Shown one piece after another: positions 4,455 to 6,370 of a stretch of 6,370 nucleotides of DNA (its first letter is position 1; every line of letters begins with the position of its first letter). The DNA is from JBIOUF01 sp044866695 (GTDB taxonomy: Bacteria; Actinomycetota; Actinomycetes; Propionibacteriales; Nocardioidaceae), in assembly GCA_044866695.1 (NCBI GenBank), contig JBIOUF010000245.1, positions 1-6,370 on the forward strand, in the 5' to 3' direction. Below the pieces are notes generated by a model, which was not told the origin of the DNA, did no database searches, and saw nothing but the letters and a program-made list of their open reading frames with translations. Made by a program: the position numbers and the translations under genes.

Positions 4455-6370
4455 CGACCCGCGAGACCGCACCCGCCACTACCCAGCTGAAGGAGACCGA
4501 GCGGGTCCAGCAGGGACCCGGGCCCGGGCGCGGCCCGTTCGGCGGCGGCATGGTGGGGCAGCGGTCCAGCGACTTCTGGGGCTCGGCCCGCCGGCTGCTC
4601 CGCCGGATGCGGCCCGAGCGGGCGAAGGCGGTCGCGGTGCTGGTGCTCGCGGTCGTCTCGGTCTCGCTGACGGTGACCGGCCCCCGGCTGCTGGGCAAGG
4701 CCACCGACCTGATCTTCGCCGGCGTGGTCGGCCGGCGGCTCGACCCCGGCGTCAGCAAGGCCGACGCGGTCGCGGGGCTGCGGTCCGCGGGCGAGGACAA
4801 GCTGGCCGACATGCTGGCCGCCATGGACGTCGTGCCCGGACAGGGTGTCGACTTCGGCGCCGTCCGCGACGTGCTGATGCTGGTGGTCGCCGTCTACCTG
4901 CTGGCGGCGCTGGCCGCCTGGCTGCAGGGGTACCTGCTCAACGACGTCGTGCAGAGCACCGTGCGCCGCATGCGCGCCGACGTGGAGGACAAGGTGAACC
5001 GGCTGCCGCTGCGCTACTTCGACCGGCAGCCGCGGGGCGAGCTGCTCAGCCGGGTGACCAACGACATCGACAACGTCAGCCAGTCGCTGCAGCAGACGAT
5101 GAGCCAGCTGCTCACCTCGCTGCTGACCGTCGTCGGCGTGCTGGCGATGATGTTCTGGATCTCCCCGACGCAGGCGCTGGTCGCGCTGGTCACCGTGCCG
5201 GTCAGCATGCTGGTCACCGGCCAGATCATGAAGCGCAGCCAGCGGCTGTTCATCGAGCAGTGGCGGCGCACCGGCACCGTGAACGCCCGGGTCGAGGAGG
5301 CGTTCAGCGGGCACGCGCTGGTCAAGGTGTTCGGCCGTCAGCGCGAGGTCGAGCAGGTCTTCGAGGCGGAGAACGAGGAGCTGTTCCGGTCCTCCTTCGG
5401 CGCCCAGTTCGTCTCCGGGCTGATCATGCCGATCATGATGTTCGTGGGGAACCTCAACTACGTCCTGGTCGCCGTCCTCGGCGGGCTCCGCGTGGCGAGC
5501 GGGACGATGAGCCTGGGCGACGTACAGGCGTTCATCCAGTACTCCCGCCAGTTCACCCAGCCGCTCACCCAGGTGGCCTCGATGGTGAACCTGCTGCAGT
5601 CCGGCGTCGCGTCGGCGGAACGGGTCTTCGAGCTGCTCGACGCCGAGGAGGAGCCCACCGACGAGTCCGGGCTGACCACGGCGCCGGCCGAGCGCGGCGA
5701 GGTGGTCTTCGAGCACGTGTCGTTCTCCTACGACCCCGACGAGCCGCTGATCGAGGACCTCTCCCTGGTGGTCCACCCCGGCCAGACCGTCGCCATCGTC
5801 GGACCCACGGGTGCGGGCAAGACCACCCTGGTGAACCTGGTCATGCGGTTCTACGACGTGGACGCGGGTCGGATCACCCTGGACGGCGTGGACATCGCCA
5901 CGATGACCCGGGCCGCGCTCCGGGGCCGGATCGGGATGGTGCTGCAGGACACCTGGCTGTTCGAGGGCACCATCCGCGACAACATCGCCTACGGCCGGCC
6001 CGACGCGACCCAGGAGGAGATCGTCGCCGCGGCTCGGGCGACCTTCGTCGACCGCTTCGTGCACGCCCTGCCCGACGGCTACGACACGGTCGTCGACGAG
6101 GAGGGCTCGAACGTCTCGGCCGGCGAGCGCCAGCTGGTCACCATCGCCCGGGCGTTCCTGTCCGACCCGGCCCTGCTGATCCTCGACGAGGCGACGTCGT
6201 CGGTCGACACCCGCACCGAGCTGCTGGTGCAGCACGCGATGGGCCAGCTGCGCAGCGACCGCACGTCGTTCGTCATCGCGCACCGGCTGTCCACGATCCG
6301 CGACGCGGACCTGATCTTGATGATGGAGGACGGCCGGATCGTCGAGCAGGGCACCCACGACGCCCTGCTC
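4451..6370 (+). CDS. ABC exporter half-transporter, catalytic partner subunit (3' end outside window)
   Basis: The partner of the preceding gene: 640 codons are present and the frame is still open at the edge. About 20-50 more are expected. Residues 1-45 form a Gly/Pro-rich cytosolic tail absent from the first subunit. Six membrane segments follow, the first near 59-79 and the second near 138-162. They are separated by an unusually long, charged, probably extracellular loop (about 92-138). The ATPase domain has Walker A GPTGAGKTT (451-459), Q-loop Gln499, signature NVSAGERQ (554-561), Walker B ALLILDE (574-580) with catalytic Glu580, D-loop SSVD (583-586) and switch His611 (IAHRLSTI). Only the signature departs from consensus, SAGER for SGGQR. 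This subunit thus supplies the Walker and switch residues of the one working ATP site. GTG 4451 is chosen from the GTGA overlap and the GGAGGAGG before it. Confidence 0.95.
   Translation, partial: MTTRETAPATTQLKETERVQQGPGPGRGPFGGGMVGQRSSDFWGSARRLLRRMRPERAKAVAVLVLAVVSVSLTVTGPRLLGKATDLIFAGVVGRRLDPGVSKADAVAGLRSAGEDKLADMLAAMDVVPGQGVDFGAVRDVLMLVVAVYLLAALAAWLQGYLLNDVVQSTVRRMRADVEDKVNRLPLRYFDRQPRGELLSRVTNDIDNVSQSLQQTMSQLLTSLLTVVGVLAMMFWISPTQALVALVTVPVSMLVTGQIMKRSQRLFIEQWRRTGTVNARVEEAFSGHALVKVFGRQREVEQVFEAENEELFRSSFGAQFVSGLIMPIMMFVGNLNYVLVAVLGGLRVASGTMSLGDVQAFIQYSRQFTQPLTQVASMVNLLQSGVASAERVFELLDAEEEPTDESGLTTAPAERGEVVFEHVSFSYDPDEPLIEDLSLVVHPGQTVAIVGPTGAGKTTLVNLVMRFYDVDAGRITLDGVDIATMTRAALRGRIGMVLQDTWLFEGTIRDNIAYGRPDATQEEIVAAARATFVDRFVHALPDGYDTVVDEEGSNVSAGERQLVTIARAFLSDPALLILDEATSSVDTRTELLVQHAMGQLRSDRTSFVIAHRLSTIRDADLILMMEDGRIVEQGTHDALL
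4502..4520 (+). other. GC-rich hairpin early in the second ABC gene
   Basis: CGGGTCC (4502-4508) pairs with GGACCCG (4514-4520) across a 5-nt loop, a perfect 7-bp stem about 50 nt into the coding region. It is followed by the 12-bp palindrome CCCGGGCCCGGG (4517-4528). No U-run follows, so it is not an intrinsic terminator. It could slow ribosomes or protect the message; it may also be chance in GC-rich sequence. Confidence 0.25.

Noticed and set aside
2598..4472. 624-codon - strand open frame opposite the first ABC gene
   Set aside because: The His/Asp/Arg-rich product is a reading of the antisense of a well-defined transporter gene. No ribosome binding site or domain supports it.
4406..6358. 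650-codon - strand open frame opposite the second ABC gene
   Set aside because: Same antisense effect. The frame opposite has all ABC motifs in order.

Overview
The window is about 70% or more G+C with codons strongly biased to G/C in the third position. Gene content and style point to a high-GC actinomycete. A family such as Geodermatophilaceae or a relative is a guess from the overall look and from a citrate synthase gene lying head to head with pdxH, not something proven here.

Left end (1-967): two pieces of citrate synthase genes face each other. A + strand piece enters from the window edge and stops matching the family at a 10-bp perfect palindrome (164-173). A - strand gene, with a good start and ribosome binding site at 967, loses its C-terminal quarter at exactly the same palindrome. 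The two pieces are diverged copies (about 83% nucleotide identity by hand alignment), so this is not a simple fold-back of one molecule. A microhomology deletion between convergent paralogues and an assembly or amplification chimera both fit. This is the most unusual structure in the window.

Middle (968-2556): a short divergent promoter region, then pdxH (pyridoxamine/pyridoxine 5'-phosphate oxidase, FMN-dependent, last step of PLP synthesis) on the + strand. pdxH is possibly leaderless. It converges, with only 7 bp between the stop codons, on a - strand tandem-GNAT acetyltransferase of unknown substrate.

Right part (2557-6370): a divergent control region carries a spaced inverted repeat, a candidate promoter and an 18-bp perfect palindrome. 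It leads into a two-gene operon of ABC exporter half-transporters whose reading frames overlap by 4 bp (GTGA). The first subunit has Asp in place of the catalytic Glu and Gln in place of the switch His, but an intact SGGQ signature. The second has intact Glu and His but an altered signature (SAGER). Together they make a textbook asymmetric heterodimer with one consensus and one degenerate ATP site. The second gene runs off the window. Its substrate cannot be read from the sequence.

I see no tRNA, rRNA, CRISPR array, insertion sequence or phage gene, and no clear new defence or biosynthetic system. No stretch over 300 bases lacks a gene.
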